Origin: Paenibacillus glycanilyticus NBRC 16618
Lineage (GTDB): Bacteria > Bacillota > Bacilli > Paenibacillales > Paenibacillaceae
NCBI RefSeq assembly: GCF_004000805.1
Contig: NZ_BILY01000001.1
Coordinates: 186,001 to 250,000, forward strand
Length of the DNA stretch: 64,000 nucleotides
Direction of reading: 5' to 3'
Of this stretch, positions 26,388-34,693 are shown in pieces. The first letter of the stretch is position 1; every line of letters begins with the position of its first letter. Made by a program: the position numbers and the translations under genes. The notes beneath the pieces are model-generated. The model saw only the letters and a program-made list of their open reading frames with translations. It ran no database searches and was not told the DNA's origin.

Positions 26388-27899
26388 TTAAACCATTCTT
26401 GTATAACGGAAGTAGTCAAAATCAACATAGCCTCCGGATTGCTTGGTTGCATAATTGAACAAGCCAATCCGGTAGCCCATGAAATGATCCAGCGTGTACT
26501 TCATCTGCAATGGGCGTCCGATCGCTTTCCACTCTGCCCCGTCCTCCGAATAATAAAAATAGGCCAGATCAATGCTGTCGCGGAAATCAAAATCAATTCT
26601 CACATAAATCCGGCTGCCGTTATATTCAAGCTTTTCCACGGCTTCCATTCCGCCGTCGCCTCGGTTTATCCCCATTACGACATAACGCTCACCATTGTTC
26701 TCCGCTTGTATGCCCACTGTGCCATACCCGCTTTGCAGTGCGACAAGACCGGCATAATCACCGTCTTTCATAGCGGACAAATCAAGCACCGTTGTTCCGC
26801 TGCACGCCGGCCCTTCCGTCCGCTGGGTCAGCGTGTTGCGAGCCAATACGACACGATCAACGATATCGCCGGTTTGCAATCGTAAATAACCCGGCCGGGC
26901 AGTGACCGACCAGCGCGAATTGTCCGGATTATGATTCCATTGCCAGTTCAATGCCAGCTTGTTCTCTTCATAATCAAACTCATCGCTGATCACGAGCGGC
27001 ATAGACACCGACTCCGGTAAATTCGTCTGAAATGTTACAGGCGCTTTGCCGCCGTCGCCAATCACCGGCCAGCCATCCCGCCAAGTCAAAGGCAGGATGC
27101 AAGGAATCCGTCCGACCGCATCATGATCCTGGAATAAGAAGGCATACCAATCACCGGCCGGTGTGTCGATGATTCCGCCTTGCGCAACTCCCTTGTTGTG
27201 ATAGCCGAGATCATCGTCCAAGATGACTTTATATTCATAAGGCCCAAGCAGCTCCTTGGAGCGATAGCACAGCTCCCTGCGTCGGCCATGTCCGGTTCTT
27301 GGCCAGTCGATAAAGAACAGATAGTAATAACCATTCATTTTATAAGCATGACAGCCTTCAATACGCAGTCCAATGCCATCCCGCTCTCCTTCAAGCAGCA
27401 GTTGACGAATTCCGTCAGGCTTAATGGAAGCTGCATCCGCTGTTAGTTCGGTAATATAAATATCTCCATTGCCGCTGAACACAAAGACGCGGTCTTCGTC
27501 GAAGAGGAGTGCCGGATCATGCAGCAGCCCCTTGATCACCGAGCGTTCCCATTTTCCATTCTCAATATCTTCGGTCCGGTAAATATAAAATTGCTGCATA
27601 TCGTTACTGGAGAAGCAGACATAGAAGGTTCCGTTATGATAGCGCAGGCTGGATGCCCAGGAGCCTTTTCCGTAAATACCTTTGCCGTCCGCTAGATTGT
27701 GGGCAGCATGATCTTCGATCCTGTCAAATACGTAATTGACAATCTCCCAATCCTTCAGATTGCGAGATTTCATAATCGGACAGCCGGGCATGGAGTGCAT
27801 GCTGGTGCTAACCATGTAAAAAGTGTCTCCTACTCGAATCATATCAATATCCGGTACATCCGCCCAAATAATCGGGTTCGTTATAATAGTACTGCTCAT
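26388..27899 (-). CDS. GH43 beta-xylosidase/alpha-L-arabinofuranosidase, cytoplasmic
   Basis: A 503-residue GH43 enzyme removing xylose or arabinose from xylo-oligosaccharides. The five-blade propeller (1-300) carries the likely base Asp17 (VPDIDMIRVG), the pKa-setting Asp128 (LLHDPALL) and the acid Glu181 (EGCHAYK); a beta-sandwich typical of GH43 C-terminal domains covers about 320-503. No signal peptide. The frame is open further upstream, overlapping the DUF1854 gene; ATG at 27899 has AGAGGGGA seven bases upstream. It pairs functionally with the cytoplasmic GH10 that follows. Xylosidase versus arabinofuranosidase cannot be decided from sequence alone. Confidence 0.92.
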   Translation of the reverse strand: MSSTIITNPIIWADVPDIDMIRVGDTFYMVSTSMHSMPGCPIMKSRNLKDWEIVNYVFDRIEDHAAHNLADGKGIYGKGSWASSLRYHNGTFYVCFSSNDMQQFYIYRTEDIENGKWERSVIKGLLHDPALLFDEDRVFVFSGNGDIYITELTADAASIKPDGIRQLLLEGERDGIGLRIEGCHAYKMNGYYYLFFIDWPRTGHGRRRELCYRSKELLGPYEYKVILDDDLGYHNKGVAQGGIIDTPAGDWYAFLFQDHDAVGRIPCILPLTWRDGWPVIGDGGKAPVTFQTNLPESVSMPLVISDEFDYEENKLALNWQWNHNPDNSRWSVTARPGYLRLQTGDIVDRVVLARNTLTQRTEGPACSGTTVLDLSAMKDGDYAGLVALQSGYGTVGIQAENNGERYVVMGINRGDGGMEAVEKLEYNGSRIYVRIDFDFRDSIDLAYFYYSEDGAEWKAIGRPLQMKYTLDHFMGYRIGLFNYATKQSGGYVDFDYFRYTRMV

Positions 27900-27933
27900 T
27901 GGAAGTTCCCCTCTCTTTTTTTGATTAATAGAT

Positions 27934-28431
27934 TTAAAGGACATCTTCCAGCTGCCGCCTGCTGTGGGCATCAAGGATTTGCCAATCGGCAATCTCGCAG
28001 CGTTTGCCATTCATATCCGTCAGAACGATCCGGTTGCCTCCCGGGAATTGAAGATGCTCGTGCAGATTTCTCATCGTCAGCCTCGTTTCGCCGAGATGGG
28101 TCTCGATTTCCCATATCCACAAATCCGACTTAAACTTCACGCTGGTTATATGTTGTACTTTAGGCAGAAAATATCGGAATTGAAGTTCCTTCTCCAGTTC
28201 AGTTGCGCATTCAGCCGACAATTCCGCAATATTGCGGATAATGCCTAGCTCTTTCCCCTCAGTCGTTCTTACCGAAATATATTCGGAAGCAAACCGGAAA
28301 GGAAAGGTCCGGTAGATAACTAGTTCTTCGTACGGTTTACCGTCCACCACGCCTTGCAGAACGCCGCCCTTGCCGCGGCTGAAGTAGATCTCTTCCGGCT
28401 TAAACATCCGGATATCGTATAGGTCTGCCAT
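27934..28431 (-). CDS. DUF1854-family protein, partner of the ABC exporter
   Basis: A 165-residue soluble protein of the DUF1854 family, which is known mainly as a neighbour of ABC exporters. It opens with MADLYDIRMFKPEEIYFSRG and contains FPFRFASEYISVRT and ELEKELQFRYFLPKV. The ATG overlaps the stop of the ABC gene by one base (TGATG), so the two are translationally coupled and the products probably interact. The role is unknown. Confidence 0.88.
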   Translation of the reverse strand: MADLYDIRMFKPEEIYFSRGKGGVLQGVVDGKPYEELVIYRTFPFRFASEYISVRTTEGKELGIIRNIAELSAECATELEKELQFRYFLPKVQHITSVKFKSDLWIWEIETHLGETRLTMRNLHEHLQFPGGNRIVLTDMNGKRCEIADWQILDAHSRRQLEDVL

Positions 28432-30623
28432 CAGCCTTCTACCCCCTTAATCTGAGCCAGCTCTTTCTGCGCATCCACAAGCTTGCGGTAAAACCCTTTT
28501 TCCTTGCCCAGAAGCTCTTCATGGGTGCCGACCTCAACAATTTTGCCATGGTCCAATACGACCAGCCGGTCTGCATTGCGGAGTGTAGACAGCCGGTGGG
28601 CGATGGCGAATGTCGTCCGGCCTTGGATAAGCCGGGAGATCGCCTCCTGAATCTGCTGTTCAGTTTCCGTATCAACGGATGCTGTAGCTTCATCCAGAAT
28701 CAGAATGCGCGGATCATGGATAATGGCCCTTGCAATTGCCACGCGCTGCTTCTCGCCGCCGGAAAGTTTATGCCCTCGTTCCCCTACGCGCGTGTCGTAG
28801 CCGTCCGGCAGACGGACAATAAACTCATGCGCATTTGCGATTTTGGCTGCCCGCATAATCTCCTCGGGCGAAGCATCCGGCTTCGAATATGCGATATTAT
28901 CCGCTATGGAACCGTCGAACAGGAACGTCTCCTGAAGCACTACGCCGATCTGCTTCCGCAAATCGGATTGGCTGATTTCCCGGATAGAGATACCGTCGAT
29001 ATAGATATCTCCTTCATCCGTATCATAGAATCGACAGATCAGATTAATAAAGGTCGACTTGCCTGCTCCGGAATGCCCCACTAGGCCAATCATCTCGCCC
29101 TGCCTCACCCGGAGATTGATGTCTTTCAGTACAGGATGATGCTTCTCATAGCCATAGGTGACGTTATCGAATCGAACCAGACCTTGAATGGTCCCAAGAG
29201 CTGCTGGCTGATTAGCTTCCGGAACTTCCGACGGCGTATCCATTATTTCGAATACCCGGTGGGCGGCAGCCATGGCATTGCTTGCCCAGTTAATCATTTG
29301 GCTGACCCATTGCAAAGGTCCAAACAACATGCCGAGATAAGCGACAAGAGCCATTAGAACCCCAAGCTGCATATTCTCATGAAGCACCTTGTTACCGCCG
29401 TTAAACCAGATGAGCAGCGTCCCAATTCCCGCAATAAAATTAAAAGCCGGGAACATGAACTGCCATAGTCCCTCCATCCGGATATTGTTCCGAACCACTT
29501 CGACATTGGCACTTGCATAACGGTTCATCTCCTCCCGTTCCCTGCCAAATGCTTTAACGACACGGATACCCTGCAACGAATCGCCAACAAGGGTATTCAA
29601 GCGGAAGATGGAGCGCCATTGCTGGTACCAGCGGCGCCCAATCTTCGGCCAAATCGTCATCGACACTGCGATCATGACCGGTACGGGCAACAGCGCAAAT
29701 AGCGACAGCTTCCAGTCCAGGCTCAGCATAATAACGAATATCGCGACGATTCGCAAAGATTCTCCGCACACAAAGACGACCCCGTCTGTCATGAACTGCC
29801 GCATCGCTTCCGAATCGCTGTTCACGCGCCCGATAAACTGCGAGGTTTGCCGGCGGTCGAAGAACGAGATGGAAAGACGCATTAAAGAACCGTATATATC
29901 CTTGCGAAGATCCCCCATTAGCTTAGAGCCGACCCATACGCCGATGTATCCTCGCACAGTCTGCATGACGGACAGCATCAAGGTTGTAACGCCTAACCCT
30001 AGAATAAGAAACAATAATATAGAGCCCTTATTCTGGGCCTGAAGCACATCGTCGATAATGACTTTTGTCAAATAAGGCGGAACCAACTCAACCAATGTGG
30101 TCAATATAAGCATGCAGGCCGCTGCTGCCAAATGTCCTTTATAGGGCTTGGCATAGCGCAGCATCCGGGCAGCGGCTTTACCGCTGTTCATACACAGCTG
30201 GCAAACCTTCGTGCCTTCATGAAGCGGATTGCCGCAGGTTGGGCAATGCTTAGGAACATCTCGCTCCGATAATACCGGCAGTTCTTCTCTCTTCGCAAGC
30301 GCACTGATCAGCTTTGCCGCGAAGTTGAATACCGGCGTCATTGCTGCCGTATAACGCGCTATAACAACGGGACAATCAACGGTATCCGCGAGCAGCATGC
30401 CACCTCCTACCGCTGCGACAGCACGTGCTTCTTTCAATTCGCTTACTGCAAACTGAATAGCCGGCGAACCATCTTTCTGCCACACCCTGATGTCTTGGTC
30501 CGTCACTGCCAGCCATTGTTCTCCGAAGCGGCCGTCGAACAGCAGGTCGGTTTTTACGCTAAACAGCAATTCTCCTGTTATCTGCTTCCGCAGCTGCTCA
30601 GGCAGTTGATCCATAATGGACAT
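28431..30623 (-). CDS. ABC exporter with N-terminal PH-like domain and zinc ribbon
   Basis: A 730-residue half-size exporter (membrane and ATPase domains fused). Residues 10-112 form an extra domain of beta strands; a four-Cys zinc ribbon follows (CPTC at 127-130, CQLC at 141-144). The six-helix exporter membrane domain spans about 160-450 and the ATPase about 490-720, with GHSGAGKST, LSGGEKQR, LILDEATASVD and AHR switch. The ribosome site AGGAGGAG lies five bases upstream of ATG. It heads an operon with DUF1854, GH43 and GH10 genes and has promoter C. The substrate is unknown; export in a sugar-degrading operon is unexpected. Confidence 0.9.
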   Translation of the reverse strand: MSIMDQLPEQLRKQITGELLFSVKTDLLFDGRFGEQWLAVTDQDIRVWQKDGSPAIQFAVSELKEARAVAAVGGGMLLADTVDCPVVIARYTAAMTPVFNFAAKLISALAKREELPVLSERDVPKHCPTCGNPLHEGTKVCQLCMNSGKAAARMLRYAKPYKGHLAAAACMLILTTLVELVPPYLTKVIIDDVLQAQNKGSILLFLILGLGVTTLMLSVMQTVRGYIGVWVGSKLMGDLRKDIYGSLMRLSISFFDRRQTSQFIGRVNSDSEAMRQFMTDGVVFVCGESLRIVAIFVIMLSLDWKLSLFALLPVPVMIAVSMTIWPKIGRRWYQQWRSIFRLNTLVGDSLQGIRVVKAFGREREEMNRYASANVEVVRNNIRMEGLWQFMFPAFNFIAGIGTLLIWFNGGNKVLHENMQLGVLMALVAYLGMLFGPLQWVSQMINWASNAMAAAHRVFEIMDTPSEVPEANQPAALGTIQGLVRFDNVTYGYEKHHPVLKDINLRVRQGEMIGLVGHSGAGKSTFINLICRFYDTDEGDIYIDGISIREISQSDLRKQIGVVLQETFLFDGSIADNIAYSKPDASPEEIMRAAKIANAHEFIVRLPDGYDTRVGERGHKLSGGEKQRVAIARAIIHDPRILILDEATASVDTETEQQIQEAISRLIQGRTTFAIAHRLSTLRNADRLVVLDHGKIVEVGTHEELLGKEKGFYRKLVDAQKELAQIKGVEG

Positions 30624-30680
30624 AGTCTCCTCCTGCTTAATTGGATATAGCCGTCACATCGTAACTGACACAACAAGGAA

Positions 30681-30747
30681 AGTTTAGCTCTACCCGTCAG
30701 CTCCAGCAACCTGCCGGATTTCGGCTCTATTACCCGTCAAGTTATAG
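30681..30747 (-). promoter_or_regulatory. Promoter with two activator-like repeats (site C) for the ABC-GH43-GH10 operon
   Basis: On the minus strand: CTATA (30743-30747), GACGGGT (30732-30738), GGCAGGT (30709-30715), -35 TTGCTG (30704-30709), 17-base spacer, -10 TAAACT (30681-30686). A further GACGGGT (30692-30698) lies inside the spacer. Repeat spacing is 23 bases, as at site A. Confidence 0.75.
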
Positions 30748-30827
30748 ATAACCGGCACAATTCATATAGGGACAAAACATAGCCTCAGCAGAAACAACAA
30801 TTGTCCATATAGAAGCAACGTCAAGCT

Positions 30828-30850
30828 ATAGGCTGCCGCAGGCAACCTAT
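30828..30850. promoter_or_regulatory. Imperfect inverted repeat upstream of the GH27 gene
   Basis: A 23-base dyad with arms ATAGGCTGCC and its near-complement around one central base, 76 bases before the GH27 start. It could be an operator for the + strand gene. The rest of the 302-base gap 30624-30925 holds promoter C on the other strand and no gene. Confidence 0.35.
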
Positions 30851-30925
30851 GTTTAAATACTTACGAATCATTCAAATTTCAAATCCAGCCCTTGTCTGCG
30901 GGCACAAGAAAGGAATGTGTAACTT

Positions 30926-32086
30926 TTGGATAAGCCTCTTGGCATAACTCCCGCTATGGGATGGAATTCATGGAACACTTTTACCTGGGACATCAATGAG
31001 CAGTTGATCCGGGATGTTGCCGACCGATTCGAATCGGATGGATACAAAGCGGCAGGTTATGAATATATCGTCATTGATGATTGCTGGAGCCTGAAGCAGC
31101 GTGATCAGCAGGGGAATCTTGTTGCTGATCCAGCCAAATTTCCAAGCGGGATGAAAGCACTCGCCGATTATATCCACTCGAAAGGCTTGAAATTCGGGAT
31201 GTATTCATGCGTTGGCACCCATACCTGCGCAGGCTTTCCCGGCAGCTTTGAGCATGAATTTCAAGATGCCCAATTATTCGCTGAGTGGGGCGTCGATTAT
31301 TTGAAGTACGATTATTGCTTCAAACCCCGGCATATCTCGGGAGAGCTGCTGTACAAGCGAATGAGCCTTGCCCTTAAAAACAGCGGACGGGACATTCTCT
31401 TCTCTGCCTGCAACTGGGGCGAGGATAACGTCTACCAGTGGATACGTGAGTCAGGTGCCCATATGTACCGGTCAACAGGCGATATTCAGGATCACTGGGA
31501 TTCTATCAAAAATCTGGCCCTATCACAGCTGGACAAGGAATGTTATACCGGATCCTTCTGCCATAATGATCTGGATATGCTGGTTGTCGGCATGTACGGG
31601 GGCAGCAATAACTCGTTTATCGGCAGTAAAATAGGCGGCTGCAGCGACCATGAATACAAGACTCATTTCTCATTATGGAGCTTAATGGGTTCACCGCTCA
31701 TGATTGGCTGCGATATCCGTACGGCTAATCAGGAAACCAAAAATATTTTGCTCAACCCGGATCTGATCGCTATCAATCAGGATATCGAAAGCCGCGGAGC
31801 CTACCGGATTAAGCCGGAGCCCCAATGGTTCCATGCGGATGATGTCTTTATGCTGGTAAAAGTACTGACGGACGGCGACGTGGCTATCGGCTTCTTCAAT
31901 CTAAGCGATAATCAGCGGGAGCTGTCGCTGCAATTTTGGGATATTGGTCTTCCTTATGCTTCCGGCTTCTCCTTATCTCTGTATGATTGCTGGGAGCATA
32001 AGGAGCTTGGCGTGTTCACAGAGAGATTCGCTCCCGTAGTGCCGGCACATGACTGCCTGATTGTCCGTGCCAAGCTGGTTAAATAA
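30926..32086 (+). CDS. GH27 alpha-galactosidase (or beta-L-arabinopyranosidase)
   Basis: A 386-residue GH27 enzyme of usual family length: (beta/alpha)8 barrel (about 5-290) plus a small beta-sandwich. The nucleophile is Asp129 (YLKYDYC) and the acid/base Asp186 (STGDIQDHW); VIDDCW near residue 49 matches the galactose-binding Asp pair of alpha-galactosidases. No signal peptide, so it should act on imported oligosaccharides. The start is TTG at 30926 with AAAGGA upstream at rather long spacing; no better start is in frame before the conserved MGWNSWN. The coupled small gene downstream overlaps its stop. Confidence 0.9.
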   Translation: MDKPLGITPAMGWNSWNTFTWDINEQLIRDVADRFESDGYKAAGYEYIVIDDCWSLKQRDQQGNLVADPAKFPSGMKALADYIHSKGLKFGMYSCVGTHTCAGFPGSFEHEFQDAQLFAEWGVDYLKYDYCFKPRHISGELLYKRMSLALKNSGRDILFSACNWGEDNVYQWIRESGAHMYRSTGDIQDHWDSIKNLALSQLDKECYTGSFCHNDLDMLVVGMYGGSNNSFIGSKIGGCSDHEYKTHFSLWSLMGSPLMIGCDIRTANQETKNILLNPDLIAINQDIESRGAYRIKPEPQWFHADDVFMLVKVLTDGDVAIGFFNLSDNQRELSLQFWDIGLPYASGFSLSLYDCWEHKELGVFTERFAPVVPAHDCLIVRAKLVK

Positions 32087-32286
32087 TGAGCAGCAAAACT
32101 TGCATGAACTGCCAGGCCTCTCTTCAGGCGGATGATAGAGCGATATACATGAAGCTTGTCTCCAGAACGGCTCAGCAGTTCTTGTGTATCGATTGTCTCG
32201 GAGCAAAGCTGAACTGCGGACGTGAGCCCATTGAGAAGCTGATACGCTATTTCCGGGAATCCGGACACTGCGTCCTCTTCCGTTAA
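32086..32286 (+). CDS. Small Cys-rich putative zinc-binding protein
   Basis: A 66-residue protein with two CxxC pairs (CMNC at 6-9, CIDC at 34-37) and further Cys at 44 and 62, a pattern of a small zinc ribbon. The ATG overlaps the GH27 stop codon by one base (TAATG), so it is translated with the alpha-galactosidase. I do not recognise the family. It overlaps the end of the convergent AraC gene by four bases. The regular Cys spacing and coupling argue for a real gene. Confidence 0.7.
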   Translation: MSSKTCMNCQASLQADDRAIYMKLVSRTAQQFLCIDCLGAKLNCGREPIEKLIRYFRESGHCVLFR

Positions 32287-33086
32287 TGCTTCTCGTCCCG
32301 ACCATGCAGCGTCATATACTCAGAAGGTGTATATGACGTTGCTTTCTTAAATACCTTTGAGAAATAAAGCTGGTCTTTGTATCCTACCGAGCAGGCGACC
32401 GACTTGATAGACAAACCGGACGACATCAGCAGCTCCCGGGCTCTTTCCATCCGGTATGCGGTCATATAGCCGGAAACAGACATTCCGGAAGCCTCCTTAA
32501 ACAAACGAAACAGATAGCTCCGCTCCAGGCTGACAGCATTCACAATATCCGATACCGTCAAGGTTGTCCGCCAATAATTAATCATGATATATTCCTTCGC
32601 CAGCTGGACATAATCAATCGGTTGAGCTTCTCTTGGATAGAACTCCACATAATAAGAAAGAAGCAGACGTAATTGAGCTTCCGTTCTCATTTTTTCAAAG
32701 TGCCTCGTATCAGCGCCTACGACCTGAGGGAAGTAGGGCTTTAAATCAGCCGGACATGCGGCAACTACAGGATTATCCGGCTCAAGCCCGGTCATCGCTA
32801 TCAGCCTCTCCGCCTCATCTCCATTAAACTCGATCCATACATATTCCCAAGGATCCTCGGGATCAGGGTAGTAGTAGATCTCCGTTTTCGGAAAAATCAT
32901 GAAGCTGTCGCCTGTCGATAACGGATACTGCCGATTATTTGTCTCCAGCGTTCCCTTCCCGCTGATTATAAAATGCAGTGCATAAATATCACGTACGCCA
33001 GGTCCCCACTTATGCCTGTTGGCGGGCTTATAGCCGCTATAGGTACAAATTAACTGACTGCTGTTAAATGCATCCAACAACCTCAT
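32283..33086 (-). CDS. AraC-family regulator with cupin-type sensor domain
   Basis: A 267-residue regulator: N-terminal AraC-type sugar-binding cupin (about 1-150; LHFIISGKGTLETNNRQYPLSTGDSFMIFP) and C-terminal double helix-turn-helix (about 165-262; LTVSDIVNAVSLERSYLFRLFKE and SIKSVACSVGYKDQLYFSKVFKK). The frame is open upstream, but ATG at 33086 with AAAGGA seven bases before it gives the usual start. It lies after the terminator of the XynD-like gene, convergent with GH27 and its small partner. A sugar-responsive activator is likely. Confidence 0.9.
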   Translation of the reverse strand: MRLLDAFNSSQLICTYSGYKPANRHKWGPGVRDIYALHFIISGKGTLETNNRQYPLSTGDSFMIFPKTEIYYYPDPEDPWEYVWIEFNGDEAERLIAMTGLEPDNPVVAACPADLKPYFPQVVGADTRHFEKMRTEAQLRLLLSYYVEFYPREAQPIDYVQLAKEYIMINYWRTTLTVSDIVNAVSLERSYLFRLFKEASGMSVSGYMTAYRMERARELLMSSGLSIKSVACSVGYKDQLYFSKVFKKATSYTPSEYMTLHGRDEKH

Positions 33087-33100
33087 AAAATTTCCTTTCC

Positions 33101-33132
33101 AAAAAAAGACCGCGGCTTTGAGTCGCCGCGAT
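33101..33132 (-). terminator. Terminator of the orphan-SBP/YesMN/XynD-like operon
   Basis: Stem CGCGGC/GCCGCG with flanking pairs around an 8-base loop, followed on the minus strand by TTTTTTT. It lies ten bases after the stop of the GH43 gene at 33142. Confidence 0.85.
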
Positions 33133-33141
33133 CCTCTCCTA

Positions 33142-34683
33142 TTATTGGCCGAACTGCCAGCTATGCAGCTTAAACAGCTTGCTGTCAGGCTGTCCCTTGA
33201 ACACGAGGTATAAGTCATGTACGCCTTCTGCACCGCTTACCTCCGTTTGGTATTCCGCCGCTTGGTCACCCGTTGCCCGAACCGGCAAGGTTCCGATCAG
33301 CTTGCCATCCGCCGCATCCAGCCGCAGCTCAACGATTGCAGCTGCGGATGCTTCCGATACCGAAGCCGCAAAACTGGAAGCGCCATTGCTTCCGAAATCA
33401 ACCTTGGATAACGCTATCCAATCGCCGCTGTCAATATCGGTTACGGTCAAGCTGCCATCCGAGGAAGCTTCCGTGGCAATTCCCGCATTCCATCCTATCG
33501 TTGCCGCCTCTACTGACTCATAAGGATTAAATAATTGCACTTGAGCTGCGCCTTCGTAATTCGCCGTAATCTCCTGAATCGACCGATCGGCATCCTGGAA
33601 CTTAAGCTCATTCAGATGCGTAGAACGGTAACCCTTCGGAACTCCCATCGCTTTCGACAAGGTTTGAGCATGGTAAGCAATATACCAGGCATTCTTAAAC
33701 TCGAAGATGACGTGATGATTGTTGCCGCCTACTCCGAAGAAATGTCCGGGATTTTTCAGAATCGTTCCCCGGTACGTCCACGGTCCCATCGGACTGTCGC
33801 TGGTCATATAAGCGATCTCTCCTGCAGGAGGGCTGCCCTCCGGACGGTCGCCGTTATAGAAGTTCGAGCAGTACGTAAAGTAATAAGTCCCGTTATATTT
33901 GTTAATGCCGGCATCCTCAAACATAAATGGGGCCGGGATAACCTGCGCTTCGCCTACTACGCTGATCATATCGTCTCCAAGCTGCATGACCCGTGCCGTA
34001 TCCGGACTTTCATCCTTGCCCTCCGGCACACCGCCGCCGAAGTAGATATACGCCTTGCCGTCATCGTCCACGAGCACGGCCGGATCGAATAACCAGGTAA
34101 CCTTCTCAACGCCTGGCGTTGATCTTAAGATCAGCGCTTTTCCGATTGGATCCTTCCACGGGCCGATTGGGCTGTCGCCTTCCAGCACGCCAATTCCGCT
34201 CGCATTATTCGCAAAATAAAGGAAAAACTTGTCTTGTCCATTAATGACCTTATGGGCAATAGCAGGGGCCCAAGATTGCGTGGCCCATTTGGCAGCGCCT
34301 TCAGAACCTGCAACGTTGATGATGCCGTGATCCGTCCAGTTCATCAGATCCGCAGAGGAAATAATGCCAATCTTGTTAATGTTGCCGTACGTATTATCCT
34401 TCACGCTTCCATCCTCGCCGTATTCGAGCACGTCATTCGTCGTATAAAGATAGACGCGGCCATCAAACACGAGAGCGTAAGGATCCGCCCCGAATTTATG
34501 CGAAACAAGCGGATTTCCTTGCGGCGGTACTTTACCTACTGCGCTAGCCAGTTTTACCTGTAAATCTTCCATTGTTAATTCCTCCTGATTCGTTATCGAA
34601 TGATGGGATGTGATCAATAGTATGAGAACGGCTGTAAAGCAGCCTAGTCCTACAACAATGTTCAAATTAATCCTTTTTTTCAT
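33142..34683 (-). CDS. xynD: XynD-like GH43 arabinoxylan arabinofuranohydrolase with CBM6
   Basis: A 513-residue enzyme closely resembling Bacillus subtilis XynD, which removes arabinose from arabinoxylan. An N-terminal hydrophobic segment (8-26) serves as signal or anchor. The propeller (about 50-355) has the base Asp67 in GADPYAL, the Asp in WLFDPAVLVDDDG and the acid Glu in FMFEDAGINKYNG; a CBM6 domain covers about 375-513 (NPYESVEAATIGWN to LHSWQFG). ATG at 34683 has GAGGAG upstream. It follows a YesN regulator by ten bases and is probably induced by that system. The match to XynD is from memory of the family. Confidence 0.92.
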   Translation of the reverse strand: MKKRINLNIVVGLGCFTAVLILLITSHHSITNQEELTMEDLQVKLASAVGKVPPQGNPLVSHKFGADPYALVFDGRVYLYTTNDVLEYGEDGSVKDNTYGNINKIGIISSADLMNWTDHGIINVAGSEGAAKWATQSWAPAIAHKVINGQDKFFLYFANNASGIGVLEGDSPIGPWKDPIGKALILRSTPGVEKVTWLFDPAVLVDDDGKAYIYFGGGVPEGKDESPDTARVMQLGDDMISVVGEAQVIPAPFMFEDAGINKYNGTYYFTYCSNFYNGDRPEGSPPAGEIAYMTSDSPMGPWTYRGTILKNPGHFFGVGGNNHHVIFEFKNAWYIAYHAQTLSKAMGVPKGYRSTHLNELKFQDADRSIQEITANYEGAAQVQLFNPYESVEAATIGWNAGIATEASSDGSLTVTDIDSGDWIALSKVDFGSNGASSFAASVSEASAAAIVELRLDAADGKLIGTLPVRATGDQAAEYQTEVSGAEGVHDLYLVFKGQPDSKLFKLHSWQFGQ

Positions 34684-34693
34684 GGTTAGCTCC

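Noticed and set aside
30926..32086. GH27 as a beta-L-arabinopyranosidase
   Set aside because: The galactose-type DDCW motif is present, so alpha-galactosidase is preferred, although the other activity cannot be excluded.
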